Made by a program: the position numbers and the translations under genes. The notes beneath the pieces were generated by a model. The model did no database searches. It worked only from the letters and a program-made list of their open reading frames with translations, and was not told where the DNA came from. This document shows, piece after piece, positions 16,540 to 26,206 of a stretch of DNA of 64,000 bases. Positions within the stretch are counted from its first letter, which is position 1, and every line of letters starts with the position of its first letter. This DNA comes from FEN-1219 sp963713355 (GTDB lineage: Bacteria; Pseudomonadota; Gammaproteobacteria; Steroidobacterales; Rariloculaceae): assembly GCA_963713355.1 (NCBI GenBank), contig CAVQLK010000005.1, positions 434,001-498,000 of the forward strand, in the 5' to 3' direction.

Positions 16540-18625
16540 ATGCATGCGCGTCTCTTGGCATCGGCGCTGATCGGCACGGCCTTTCTATACGGCTGCGGCG
16601 ACCCGACCACGGGGTCCGCACCGGCCGCGGCTCCGCAAGGCGGTGCGCAGGCCGAACCCGAGTTCGTTGTCGAGGCCGACCGCTTCGCCGACATCCGTGT
16701 GCTGCGCTACCAAATTCCCGGCTGGGAAAGCCTCTCGCTGCAGCAGAAAAAGCTCCTGTACTTCTTGACAGAAGCGGGCATGAGCGGGCGCGACATCATG
16801 TGGGACCAAAACTATCGCCACAACCTGCGCATCCGCCGCACGCTCGAGGAGATCGTGCGCCGCTATCCCGGCGACCGTACGACCGCCGACTGGAACGCCT
16901 TCATGATCTACGTGAAGCGGGTCTGGTTCGCGAACGGGATCCATCATCACTACTCAGGCGACAAGCTCACGCCGGGTTTTTCGCCCGAATATCTGCGCAC
17001 GCTGGCGCAGCAGAGCGCGGCGAACGCGATGTGGCCGCTCGATGAAGGCCAAACTCTCGATGAGCTGTTCGCCAAGCTCGAGCCAATACTGTTCGATCGC
17101 GCCGTCGATGCGCGCAAGACCGAAACCGCGGCTGGCGTCGACAAGGTGATGGCTTCGGCGGTCAACTTCTATTCGGGAGTCACCGAAGCCGAGGTCGGCC
17201 GTACTACGGCGCGCGAAGTGACCCCGACGAGCCGCGCCCAGTCAGTTGGGGCTTAAATTCGCGGCTCGTTCGGGAAAACGGCGAGCTCGTCGAGAAGGTG
17301 TGGAAGGTCGGCGGCACCTACACGCAGGCGCTCGAACGCGTCGTCTACTGGCTGGAGCAGGCGATCTCAGTGGCCGAGAACGACGCGCAGCGTCGCGCGC
17401 TCGAGCTGCTCGTTCAGTACTACCGCAGCGGCGATCTAAGGGACTTCGACGCGTACAACATCGCATGGGTCAAGGACACGGCCTCTCGCGTCGACGCGAT
17501 CAACGGCTTCATCGAGGTATACAACGATCCGCTCGGCATGCGCGGCTCGTTCGAGTCGGTCGTCTCTTTCCGCGACGACGAAGCCACGAGGCGCATTGCC
17601 GCGATCGCGAGCAACGCGCAGTGGTTCGAGGACAACTCACCGATCATGCCTGCGCATCGAGAAGACGAACGTCACGGGTATCACGGGCAAGGTGATCACG
17701 GTCGTCTCCGAAACCGGAGACGCGTCGCCGGTTTCGGCGAGCGGCATCAACCTGCCGAACTCGGGCTGGATCCGCGCGGAGCACGGCAGCAAGTCTGTCG
17801 TGCTCTCGAACATTCGCGGCCGCGAACGACGCCTCGCCGAACCCCGCGCTCGACGAATTCGCCGCGTCCATCGAAGAGGTCGCGCGCGCGAAGCAGTGGG
17901 CCGAGCTCGAGCGGCAACTTGTTCGTCGACATGCACGAGGTCATCGGCCACGCGTCCGGCATCATCAATGCCGGGATCGGCACCCCCACCGAGACGCTCA
18001 AGCAATACTACAGCCCGCTCGAGGAAGGCCGGGCCGACCTAGTGGCGCTTTACTACCTCATGGACCCGAAGCTCATCGAGCTCGGGGTGATGCCGAGCAT
18101 AGACGTTGGCTTGCAGCAATACGACAACTACTTTCGCAGCGGTCTCCTGACCCAGCTCTACCGCATCGAGCCCGGCAAGAACCTCGAGGAAGCGCACATG
18201 CGCAACCGGCAGATGATCGCTGCTTGGGTGTACGAAAGAGCGCAAACCGACAGCGCCGTCGAGCGCATCACGCGCGACGGCAAGACCTACTTCGTCGTAC
18301 ACGACTACCAGCGCGTGCGCGAGTTGTTCGGCGAGCTGTTGCGCGAGGTGCAGAGGATCAAGAGCGAAGGCGACTTCGCCGCGGGGCAAGCGCTCATCGA
18401 GAATTACGGCACGATCGTCGACCGAGAGCTGCACGCGGAGGTGCTGCGGCGTCACGAGCCGCTCGACGTTGCGGCATTCTCGGGCTTCATCAATCCGCGT
18501 CTCGTGCCGGTCATGGCTTCCGGTACCAATGAGATCACGGACGTTCGGGTGAACTATCCGAGGATTTCGCGGAGCAGATGCTCGAGTACGGGGCGAGTTA
18601 CTCGCTCCTGCCGAACGTCAACTGA
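16540..18625 (+). CDS. M49-type (dipeptidyl-peptidase III-like) zinc peptidase lipoprotein (frameshifted)
   Basis: About 695 residues. Lipoprotein signal peptide MHARLLASALIGTAFLYGCG with a lipobox ending at Cys. The zinc site is HEVIGH (about 17932-17949) with the downstream EEGRADLVALY (about 18021) supplying the third ligand, the M49 arrangement HExxGH ... EExRAD. Other family segments: TEAGMSGRDIMWDQNYRHN, and a C-terminal INPRLVPV region continuing after a shift as EDFAEQMLEYGASYSLLPN. Frame changes near 17235, 17645, 17825, 17925 and 18560. Predicted to release dipeptides from peptides at the cell envelope. Five shifts make intactness uncertain. Confidence 0.72.
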
Positions 18626-18676
18626 CGCTGCGAGCCATCGCAGGCTGTAGAACCCCAACTGCGGCGAGAGTGACTG

Positions 18677-21105
18677 CTACTGATCGCGCAGCGCGGCCAT
18701 CGGATCGACACGCGCTGCGCGACGTGCGGGCATCAGGATCGCCAGCAGCGTCACGCCGAGCAGGACGACAATGACCGCCACGTAGATCAGCGGGTCGAGC
18801 GGGCTGGTCTCATACAAGAACGATGCGATCACGTCGGCTGAGGGCCACTGCGCCGAGCAACCCGATCGCAAGCCCCGCCACTGCGAGCCACAATCCCGCC
18901 GCGAGGACCATGCGCAGCACGACTGTGGCATTCGCGCCGAGCGCCATCCTGATCCCGATCTCCTGCGTACGGGCGGCGACCAGACGCTGCAGGATGCCGT
19001 ACGCGCCGATGACCGACAGCAGCAGCGCCACGGCTGCCAGCGCAGCCAGGAGCATCGTCTGAAAACGTCGCAGGGCAACGGTCTAGCTCGAGGCGCTGCT
19101 CGACGGTGAGGACACCATAGGGAGGCGCGCTCGGATCGAGCTCATGCAGTTGCGCGCGGATTGCATCGCGTAGCGATGCGGGATCGCCTGCCGCGCGGAC
19201 AGCGATGTCCATCTGAGGCTGGACGCCCGGCTGGAACATGTACGGAATCGCCGGCTCGTCGAGTCGCTGTCGCCGCATGTCGGCGACCACGCCGATCACG
19301 GTCTTCCACGGCTGATTGGCCGCCGGGTCGAGGCCGTACTTGAGCCGCTTGCCGATAGGATCGTCGCCCGGCCAGAACCGGCGTGCCATCTCCTCGTTGA
19401 TCACCACGACCTGGGGTGCACCGGGCGCGAGGTCACCGTCTTCGAGCAGACGGCCGCGCGACAAGGGGATGCGCATCGCCTCGAAGTAGCCGGGCACGAC
19501 GTTGTCTTCGGTCAGCGGCGGCGCCGGATCGGTGGGCAGCCGCGGCGGATGACCCTCGAGGGCAATGCGGTAGTCTGGCTGGCGGTGGATGAAGAAATCG
19601 CTGATCGCGCCGGCCGCCGCAACATCGGGCAACGCCCGAATCCTCGCCATCGCATCCGAGAAGAATGACCTCACCCGCTCCGGACTGTTGTAGGTGCTCG
19701 GCAGGTCTATCTGAAGCAGCAGGACGTTTTGCGTGTCGAATCCGCGATCGGCCGACTGGACGCGCAGGAAGCTTTGAATCAGCAGGCCCGATCCGCAGAG
19801 CAGCATCACCGCGAGGGCGATCTCGGCCACGACGAGGCCCTGATGCAGGCGGCGACCACTGCCCCCGCCAAGGAGTCGCGCGCCGCCTTCTCTGAGTGCG
19901 TTCGCGGGCCTCGCGGTGGCGAGCTGCAGCGCCGGCGGCAGCCCGGCGAGCAGCCCGCAGCCGAGAGCCGCGGCCAGCGCGAACAGCAGGACGCCGGCGT
20001 CGAGCTCGATCGTGCCGGCGCGCGGCAGGACGCCGGCGGCCCATGATCGAAGCGCCAGTATCCCGAGCCACGCAATCAGCACAGCGATGGCGCCGGCCAG
20101 CAGCGAAACGGCGACATTCTCAGTGAGGACTTGGCGGACCATGCGCATCGTGCCCGCGCCGAGCGCCGCGCGCACCGAGAACTCGTGCTGACGGACAACG
20201 ACGCGCGCGAGCATGAGATTCGCGACGTTGGCACAGGCGATCAACAGCACGCATGCGACCGAGCCGAACAGCAGCCAGAGCGTGCGTTCGGTCGTCGGTC
20301 CGATCACGCGCTCGATGAGCGGGTCGGTCGTGACGCCGAAGCTCGCGTTGGTCGCCGGATACTGATCGCGCAGGCGTGCGGCTATCGCACCCATCTCTCC
20401 TCGCGCCGACGCTATCGTTGCCGAAGGCGAAAGACGGCCCACGACGACCAGCCCGTCTGATCGTCGGCTGTTCTCCTCCTGCCAGCCCGGGCCGAAGAAG
20501 AGCGGCTGCCAGACCTGCACGTCCGCCGTGGGAAGCTCGAATCCCGGCGGCATCACGCCGACGATCTCGACGCCTCGCCCATCGAGCTGAATCGTCTGTC
20601 CGACCACGCGCGGGTCGGCCGCGAATCGCTCCCGCCAGAGACCGTGGCTGATGACGACGGCCGTGGACTCGGCCTTGAAATCGTCGGGCACGAAGGTACG
20701 GCCCAGGAGCGGCACGGTGCCAAGCACCTCGAAGAAGTCGGGGCCGACGATACCGGCGTGGACCCGCACCGATGAGTCGCTGCCCGTCAGCGTGGCGCGT
20801 GTGAACTCTGGCCGCACGTAGGCCGCCATCTGCTCGAAAGCCTGGCTCTGCGCCTTCCAGTCGCGAAAGTTCAGATACGAGGACCCATCCGGCAGGTTCT
20901 GCTGAAGGTTCCACGTCCACATGACGGCCAGGCGATCTGGCTCGTTGTACGGGAGGTCGCGCAACACGATCGCCTGCAGCACGCTGAAGATCGCCGTGTT
21001 CGCGCCAACGCCGAGCGCCAGTGTGAGTACAGCGACGGCCGTGAAGCTGCGGCTGCGGGAGAGCGATCGGGCGGCGTAGCGCAGATCCTGGAGAAGCGTG
21101 CTCAC
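18677..21105 (-). CDS. ADOP/MacB-type ABC transporter permease (two frameshifts near the C-terminus)
   Basis: About 808 residues. N-terminal DLRYAARSLSRSRSFTAVAV and a first membrane helix with LGVGANTAIFSVLQA, the hallmark of ADOP permeases. A MacB-type periplasmic core is followed by an FtsX helix set (LLFGSVACVLLIACANVANL), then a second core and FtsX set. The frame breaks near 19080 (continuing FQTMLLAALAAVALLLSVIG) and near 18835 (continuing FLYETSPLDPLIYVAVIVVL), ending RVDPMAALRDQ. No ATPase gene adjoins it, typical for this orphan family. Last gene of the minus-strand operon starting at 26051; it may move lipids or peptides across the envelope, cargo unknown. Confidence 0.85.
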
Positions 21106-21198
21106 GAGACCTACTGTATGTCACGCAGACGGCGGTGGCGACCGGCGAAGAACGCAACGAGCTGCTGGTAGACCAGCGTCGCCCGAATTCGTGTCGGT

Positions 21199-22051
21199 TC
21201 AGTCAGAGGCCGCTGCAGCAAACGGGTTCTCGGGGGTCGGCGCCGGGCCGCGCAGTGGCGGCGCGATGTCACAGGGGCGCGGATCCCACGCGCCTCGGCT
21301 CGTTTCCTTCTTGAACTGCGAGCTCATGACGAGCTCCGTCGTCAGATACTCGGGATCGGCGACGACCGTCGTCACGACGAGCCAAGCGCCCGCGTCGCCG
21401 GGAAGCGTGAACGTGTTGAAGAACTCCTTGACCGTCGCACGCTCGCTGAACGGCACGCCGTTCGGCCGCAGATACCCGCCCGTGAGCTGCGTCGGTGCGC
21501 ACGACGAGCGATCCGCCTTCGGGCGGCGTGCGCTGGCCGAACACGCCGCGCGACTGCGTCTGGCGAAACCACTGCGCTTCGGAGTATCCTTGCAGCGAGC
21601 GCTCGGCGGGCGGCTGCGGCGCGAACTCGAAGCGGCGCACCTGCCGGCCGGCGTCGAACTCGAGCCGCAGCGTGTCGCCGTCTTCCCATTCGATGCGAAT
21701 GCGCGTCGGCTGCCGCATGAGCCCCGGCCCTGCGAATGCCTTACACAGTGTGCCCTCGGCCCTGTCGCGCTCGAGGTCCCACGCCGCGGCCGCCGCGCGG
21801 CCGCTCTGGTTGATCGGCAGGCTCGCGGTGTCGCCGATGGGCGGCGTGACCATGCGCCAACGCCAGTCCTCGTTGACGATGGCGACCCACTGTCCCGTGA
21901 TGTCGATCGGCGCTCGTTCGCGCGGGCTTCGGGTATCGGGCGGCCCAGCCGGCGGCTGAGCAAGGGCCGAAACGTTTGCGGCGACACTCGCGGCCGAGAG
22001 CCACACTGCGAACGCGCAGCGCAAGAGGAGCTCGTGTCGCGCGCGCTTCAT
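21199..22051 (-). CDS. Secreted protein of the W-G-D module family (one frameshift)
   Basis: About 283 residues with signal peptide (RHELLLRCAFAVWLSAASV ... SALAQ). Mature start DITGQWVAIVNEDWRWRMV, then PPIGDTASLPINQSGRAA. The frame changes near 21494, and the protein continues LTGGYLRPNGVPFSERATVK and ends in a proline-rich tail. The second half (LTGGYLRPNG, AWLVVTTVVADPEYLTTELV) closely parallels the secreted protein at 23014-23880 (KEGWVRRNGLPRSDKATLVE), so the two are paralogues in one operon. Function unknown. Its ATG overlaps the stop of the MBL gene by 4 bases, so the genes are translationally coupled. Confidence 0.65.
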
Positions 22052-23017
22052 CGTGTCGCGCCCGCAAGATCGCGGTACACCGCCGCGACGAACAGCGCGG
22101 CGGTCCAACCGTCCGGCTCGTCGTAGATTCCGTCGTAGTCGGCCGTCGGTCTCGCTGCCTGCACCTGCTCGAGCGTCATGCCGACCGCCAGCAACGCGGC
22201 GACGCGGTCGCGGACGATCGTGACCATGTCGCGGTAGTTCGCGACCTCGGTTTCGTCGCTGAGCCGTCCATGGCCGGGAATCACGACCGTGCCTCCTTCC
22301 TGGTTCTCGCCGGGAATCGCGATATCGAGCATGCGATTCAGGCCTCCGATGATCCCGGCGACGCTGCCGCCCTGCTCCGCGTCGAAACGCGGATAGCGCG
22401 ACGTGCTGTAGATGTCGCCCGTCGCAGATCACGTCGGAGCGGCGAAAGAACACGATCGTGTCGCCGTCGGTGTGAGCTTCGGGAACGTGAAGGAGCTGAA
22501 TGGCCTCGCCGTTGACGAACAGGGCCCACTCGGCGGTGAAATAGGTATCGCTCGGCCACGCCGGCGCCGCGGCCGGCGCCTCCGCTCCCGCCGGCGCGCT
22601 CATGCGTCCGAGCACGTTGACGTGCGCGATGATCGCAGCGTCGCTGCGCGAGCCGCGCGGATCGAACGTGTCGATGAGGCGCACGTACGTCCCGGCCCGC
22701 GACACTACCTCGTTGCCGCCGGTGTGCTCGGGGTCGGCGCTCGTGTTGATGATGTGGCGGATCGGCTTCGAGCTCAGCGTCGCGATCGAGGCGAGCAGCT
22801 CGTCGCTCGCCGCCGCCGTCTGCGTGTCGACGACGACGACCGCTTCGTGGCCGATCTGAACAGCCGTGTTGCCGCCGGGCCCGGTGATCATGAACACGTT
22901 TCCTTGCGCCGGCAAAACCTCTAGCTCCGTCTGCGCGAGCGCGGGCGTGACGCCCGCGAAGGTCCACAGTGCGGCGATGAAGGCCGTCGAACGCACGGCT
23001 TCGGATCTCTGACTCAC
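22048..23017 (-). CDS. Secreted MBL-fold protein with degenerate metal motif (one frameshift)
   Basis: About 322 residues, GTG start at 23017 overlapping the preceding stop (GTGA), with signal peptide (STAFIAALWTFAGVTPALAQ). Metallo-beta-lactamase fold: GNVFMITGPGGNTAVQIG, VVVVDTQ, then NTSADPEHTGGNEV where the zinc-binding HxHxDH should be; only the last His remains. Later HVPEAHTDGDTIVFFRRSDV and VVIPGHGRLSDETEV keep two other ligand-type His residues. The frame changes near 22418 in a CCC run, continuing IYSTSRYPRF-like sequence to MLDIAIPGENQEGGTVVIPG. Activity is doubtful or metal use is altered. It sits between two secreted-family genes. Confidence 0.72.
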
Positions 23018-23880
23018 CGCGCTCCACCTTCGATGAGGCGCCGCAGCCGCAGCGCATACTCGGGGTACATCGTCTGCGCGCCGCCGCGCGCCGCCTCGGA
23101 CGGCAACCCATGACGCTGCGGGTATTCCTCGAGGAACTGATTCGTACCCGGCAAGTGATGCGGCACCGTGCCGCGCGGCCGCTCGATCTCGATCGCCGGG
23201 ATGCAAGAGAACGGGCTCAGCTGCAATCCGGTGTCGAGGACCCAATCCGACGTGCGCACGAGCGGCTCAGTCAGATAGACGGGATCCATGACGACCGTCA
23301 CGAGCGTCAGATAATTCTCGTTGCGAATGAAGTACTCGACGAGCGTTGCCTTGTCGCTGCGGGGCAAGCCGTTGCGCCGCACCCAGCCTTCCTTCAAGTG
23401 CGTCGTCGTCACCTTCAGCATGTCGCCTTCCCACGCGCCCGTCGAAAATCCTTGCCAACTGTGCTGCGCGTTGGCCGACGGGCGCTCGCGGCCGTCCATG
23501 TAGACTTTGCGGTGCGGCAGCATCCACATGACGGTGATGTCCCACGAGACGACGTCTTGCGAGATCGCGTCGACCGTGCTGCCGATGCGCAGCGCCGCGG
23601 GCCCGCGCGGCCCGTAGTCGGCGGGGTGCGGCTCGCACTGCCGCTCCGGCATCGTCCACTTCGCCGCGTCCCAAGAGTCCGCGCGCAGGCGTGCGGCGTC
23701 GTTGACGGGCAAACCGGTGTAGTCGCCGATCTCGGGGCCCGCTCCGCGTTCGGGCAAATCTTCGTGGAAGCGCTGGCTCCAATGGCCCGTGAGATCGCGC
23801 TGCGCGTGCGCGGCAGCGACGGCGGCGACGCAGAGCAAGCCGGCGGCGACCTGGAGCGCGCGCGAAGAGCCATCGACCAT
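23014..23880 (-). CDS. Secreted protein of the W-G-D module family
   Basis: 288 residues with signal peptide (ALQVAAGLLCVAAVAAAHAQ) and mature start RDLTGHWSQRFHEDLPERG. Shared core: GFSTGAWEGDMLKVTTTHLK, then NGLPRSDKATLVEYFIRN and TVVMDPVYLTEP. The C-terminus is rich in Pro and basic residues. The start at 23880 is preferred; a TTG at 23895 would overlap the upstream gene. No known enzyme motif is recognised. It follows the haem/propeller gene within a few bases and is followed by the MBL gene through a 4-base overlap, so it belongs to the same transcript. Confidence 0.68.
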   Translation of the reverse strand: MVDGSSRALQVAAGLLCVAAVAAAHAQRDLTGHWSQRFHEDLPERGAGPEIGDYTGLPVNDAARLRADSWDAAKWTMPERQCEPHPADYGPRGPAALRIGSTVDAISQDVVSWDITVMWMLPHRKVYMDGRERPSANAQHSWQGFSTGAWEGDMLKVTTTHLKEGWVRRNGLPRSDKATLVEYFIRNENYLTLVTVVMDPVYLTEPLVRTSDWVLDTGLQLSPFSCIPAIEIERPRGTVPHHLPGTNQFLEEYPQRHGLPSEAARGGAQTMYPEYALRLRRLIEGGAR

Positions 23881-23884
23881 ACGA

Positions 23885-26051
23885 CTACTTCGCAAGCGGG
23901 TCGGGACGCAATTGAAACTTGATCAGCGAGCTGCGCGTCCCTTTGCCGCCCTCGATGTGCCAGACCGCGTTCTGGCCGTAGTCGGCATAGAGCGCCCGGC
24001 CCTTCCAGCCGCCGTTCGGGTCGTCGATGCGGCCGTCCATGCCGCGCGAGAAGAATCCGAGCGGATACGGCACGCGCAGCACGACCCAACGGCCGTCGGG
24101 CAGCAACGCGAGCAGCGAGTCGGAGTTCGTGCCGTTCGCGAGCGGCACGTTCGGGCCGAGACCGAGCGTGTTGAACTTATCGACGAAGTTGTAATAGTGC
24201 ATGTCGACGGGAATCGCATCGGTTGCGCCCTTGAAGCTCGGGCCCGGCGTGCGATAGAGCGTCCACCCTTCCGGACAGTGCTGCGCCGTGGTGGCCGCGG
24301 GCCCCGTCAAGACTCTGCACTTGCGGCGATCGAAGCTCGCGAGATGCCCGCTGCCGGCGAGCGCCGTCCAGATCACGCCGTAGGAATCGACGTCGATGCC
24401 CCGCGGCGTGTAGCCGTTGACGTTGACCTCCGGATTGTTGAACGGCGGCTCGTAGACTTCGGAGACGCAAGTCTTCGGATCGATACGGAGGATGCGGCCC
24501 GGCATCGGTCCCGGCACGGCACCCCAGACGGTGCCGTCCGTCGGATGCGCGATCACGCTGTAGATGACGCCGGCCGGGATTCGCATGCCGGCGAGCTGAC
24601 CGCTCGGCCGCCCGAGGTGCTCGAAGACGTAGCGGTCGACGCCGGCTTCGATCGTGCCGTCGCCGTCGATGTCGTAGTACGGCAGACACCAACCCTGCGC
24701 GGCCGACTCGTCGCCGGTTTCGTCGAGGATGCGCGTGTTGATCCAGCCGATCGCGCCGCTGAATACGCCGTTGCCGTAGAGCGTCTCATCGGCATCGGAT
24801 GCGAACTGCACGTGGTGAGTGTCGAAGCAGATGTCGACTGGATGAAACGACTTCGTTGCCGGGTCGAAGTACTGCACCTGTCGAAAGCTCGACTCCTGAG
24901 GCGAGAGCGCAGCAGATGGATGGTTGCGGCAGAAATCCGGCTGATTTTCGGGCCGCCGAAAGCGAGACGACATCCAGACGCGCCCTTTGCTGTCCATCGC
25001 GGCATGGTTCGTGATCGCGGGGTCGTACCAGTAAGGCTCGTTGCCCCAGTACGGCGATGGGCGCGGCATGACCTGCGGCTTGCCGGGCGGAGTCGTCGGG
25101 TCGACGACGGGAATCCGGACTTCGGTTGCCGTGTGCGTGCTCGGATCGAGCGTCGAGGAAACCGTCGTTGCCCCAGTCGACGCCGTAGATCGGGCCGTTG
25201 GCATTCGCACGCGGGTTGCGCTTGTCGGTCGAGAGCTCGTCGTGCGCGAACGTCGCGGGCCCGCCCCACTCCCATAGCGTCAGCACGAGGTTGCGCTCGA
25301 CTCCTTGCGGTCGCGGTGGGACCGGCGGGACCTCGCCGGCGGCGATCCGATCGGTCCAGTCGGCGTACATCGTCAGGACGGCGCGGCGCCCAAGCCCGTT
25401 GATCGCGCCGATCATCGCCGTGCCGTCCTGCCCTACCTGCGTACGGTGGTCCCATGCGTCGTACGACGACTCGAAAGTGCCCAACCCCGCCGGGAACTCG
25501 CGTGTCGCGAGATTGCCGAGCTGGTGGCAGACGTTGCAGCCGGTCTTGATCGTATTGATCCAATGATGCTGCGTCAGCACTCCTGCCTCGATGCCGTTGC
25601 CGTTCGCGCCCGTGCCGGGGAACTGCTCGATGCGCGGCAGCTCGATCAGCGAGTACCAATAGTTGGCGGGATAGACTTGCGCTGCGGCGCGCGCATCGGG
25701 CGCGAGGACGGCCGGCAATGCGACGACTCGCCCGGGCGGCGTGCGCACGCGCGGCGAATCGACGAGCCCGTAGCCGCGCACCCACACGGCGTAGTTGGCC
25801 GCCGGCAGATCGGGAAGCAGATAACGACCTTGCTCGTCGGTGACGACAATCTTGCGGAACTTGGTCGGGAGCTCGTCCGTTTCGGCGATGACCCAGACAC
25901 CGGCCTCCGGGCCGTTCGGGCCCGTGACGATGCCGCCGATGTCGTCGGCGTCGACGGTCACGCTTTGCGGGCCGGGCTGAGCCCACGCCGAGCCGGCCGC
26001 TGCGGCTGTCCACGCGATCGCGACACCGCGCAGTCCCACGATCTTGTGCAT
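23885..26051 (-). CDS. Secreted carboxypeptidase-regulatory-like, c-type haem and beta-propeller protein (one frameshift)
   Basis: About 722 residues. Signal peptide MHKIVGLRGVAIAWTAA ... AWAQ. An Ig-like carboxypeptidase-regulatory domain spans about 35-125 (GGIVTGPNGPEAGVWVIAET, DEQGRYLLPDLPAANYAVWV). One c-type haem motif follows, GCNVCHQLG, with C172, C175 and H176. A long SMP-30/Vgb-like propeller region contains repeated phrases such as TDGTVWGAVPGPMPGRILRI and YGVIWTALAGSGHLASFD. The frame changes near 25153. First gene of a minus-strand operon, divergent from the CadC-like regulator across 155 bases. It could be a periplasmic electron-transfer protein or a haem-containing lyase or dehydrogenase; the reaction is unknown. 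The ccm genes in the window supply the matching haem-attachment machinery. Confidence 0.75.
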
Positions 26052-26206
26052 CCAAGCACCCCCTGAGAGCCGCCATTCGACAGGCGCAGCATACCGCCCG
26101 CCGGCGGTTGCCCGCCGCTAGCGGAATTCGTACGCTAGACGAGACCCGAAGTCCCGAAAAACTGCGGAAAACTCCGGAAAAACGAAGAACGCCGGTGAAT
26201 CGCAGC

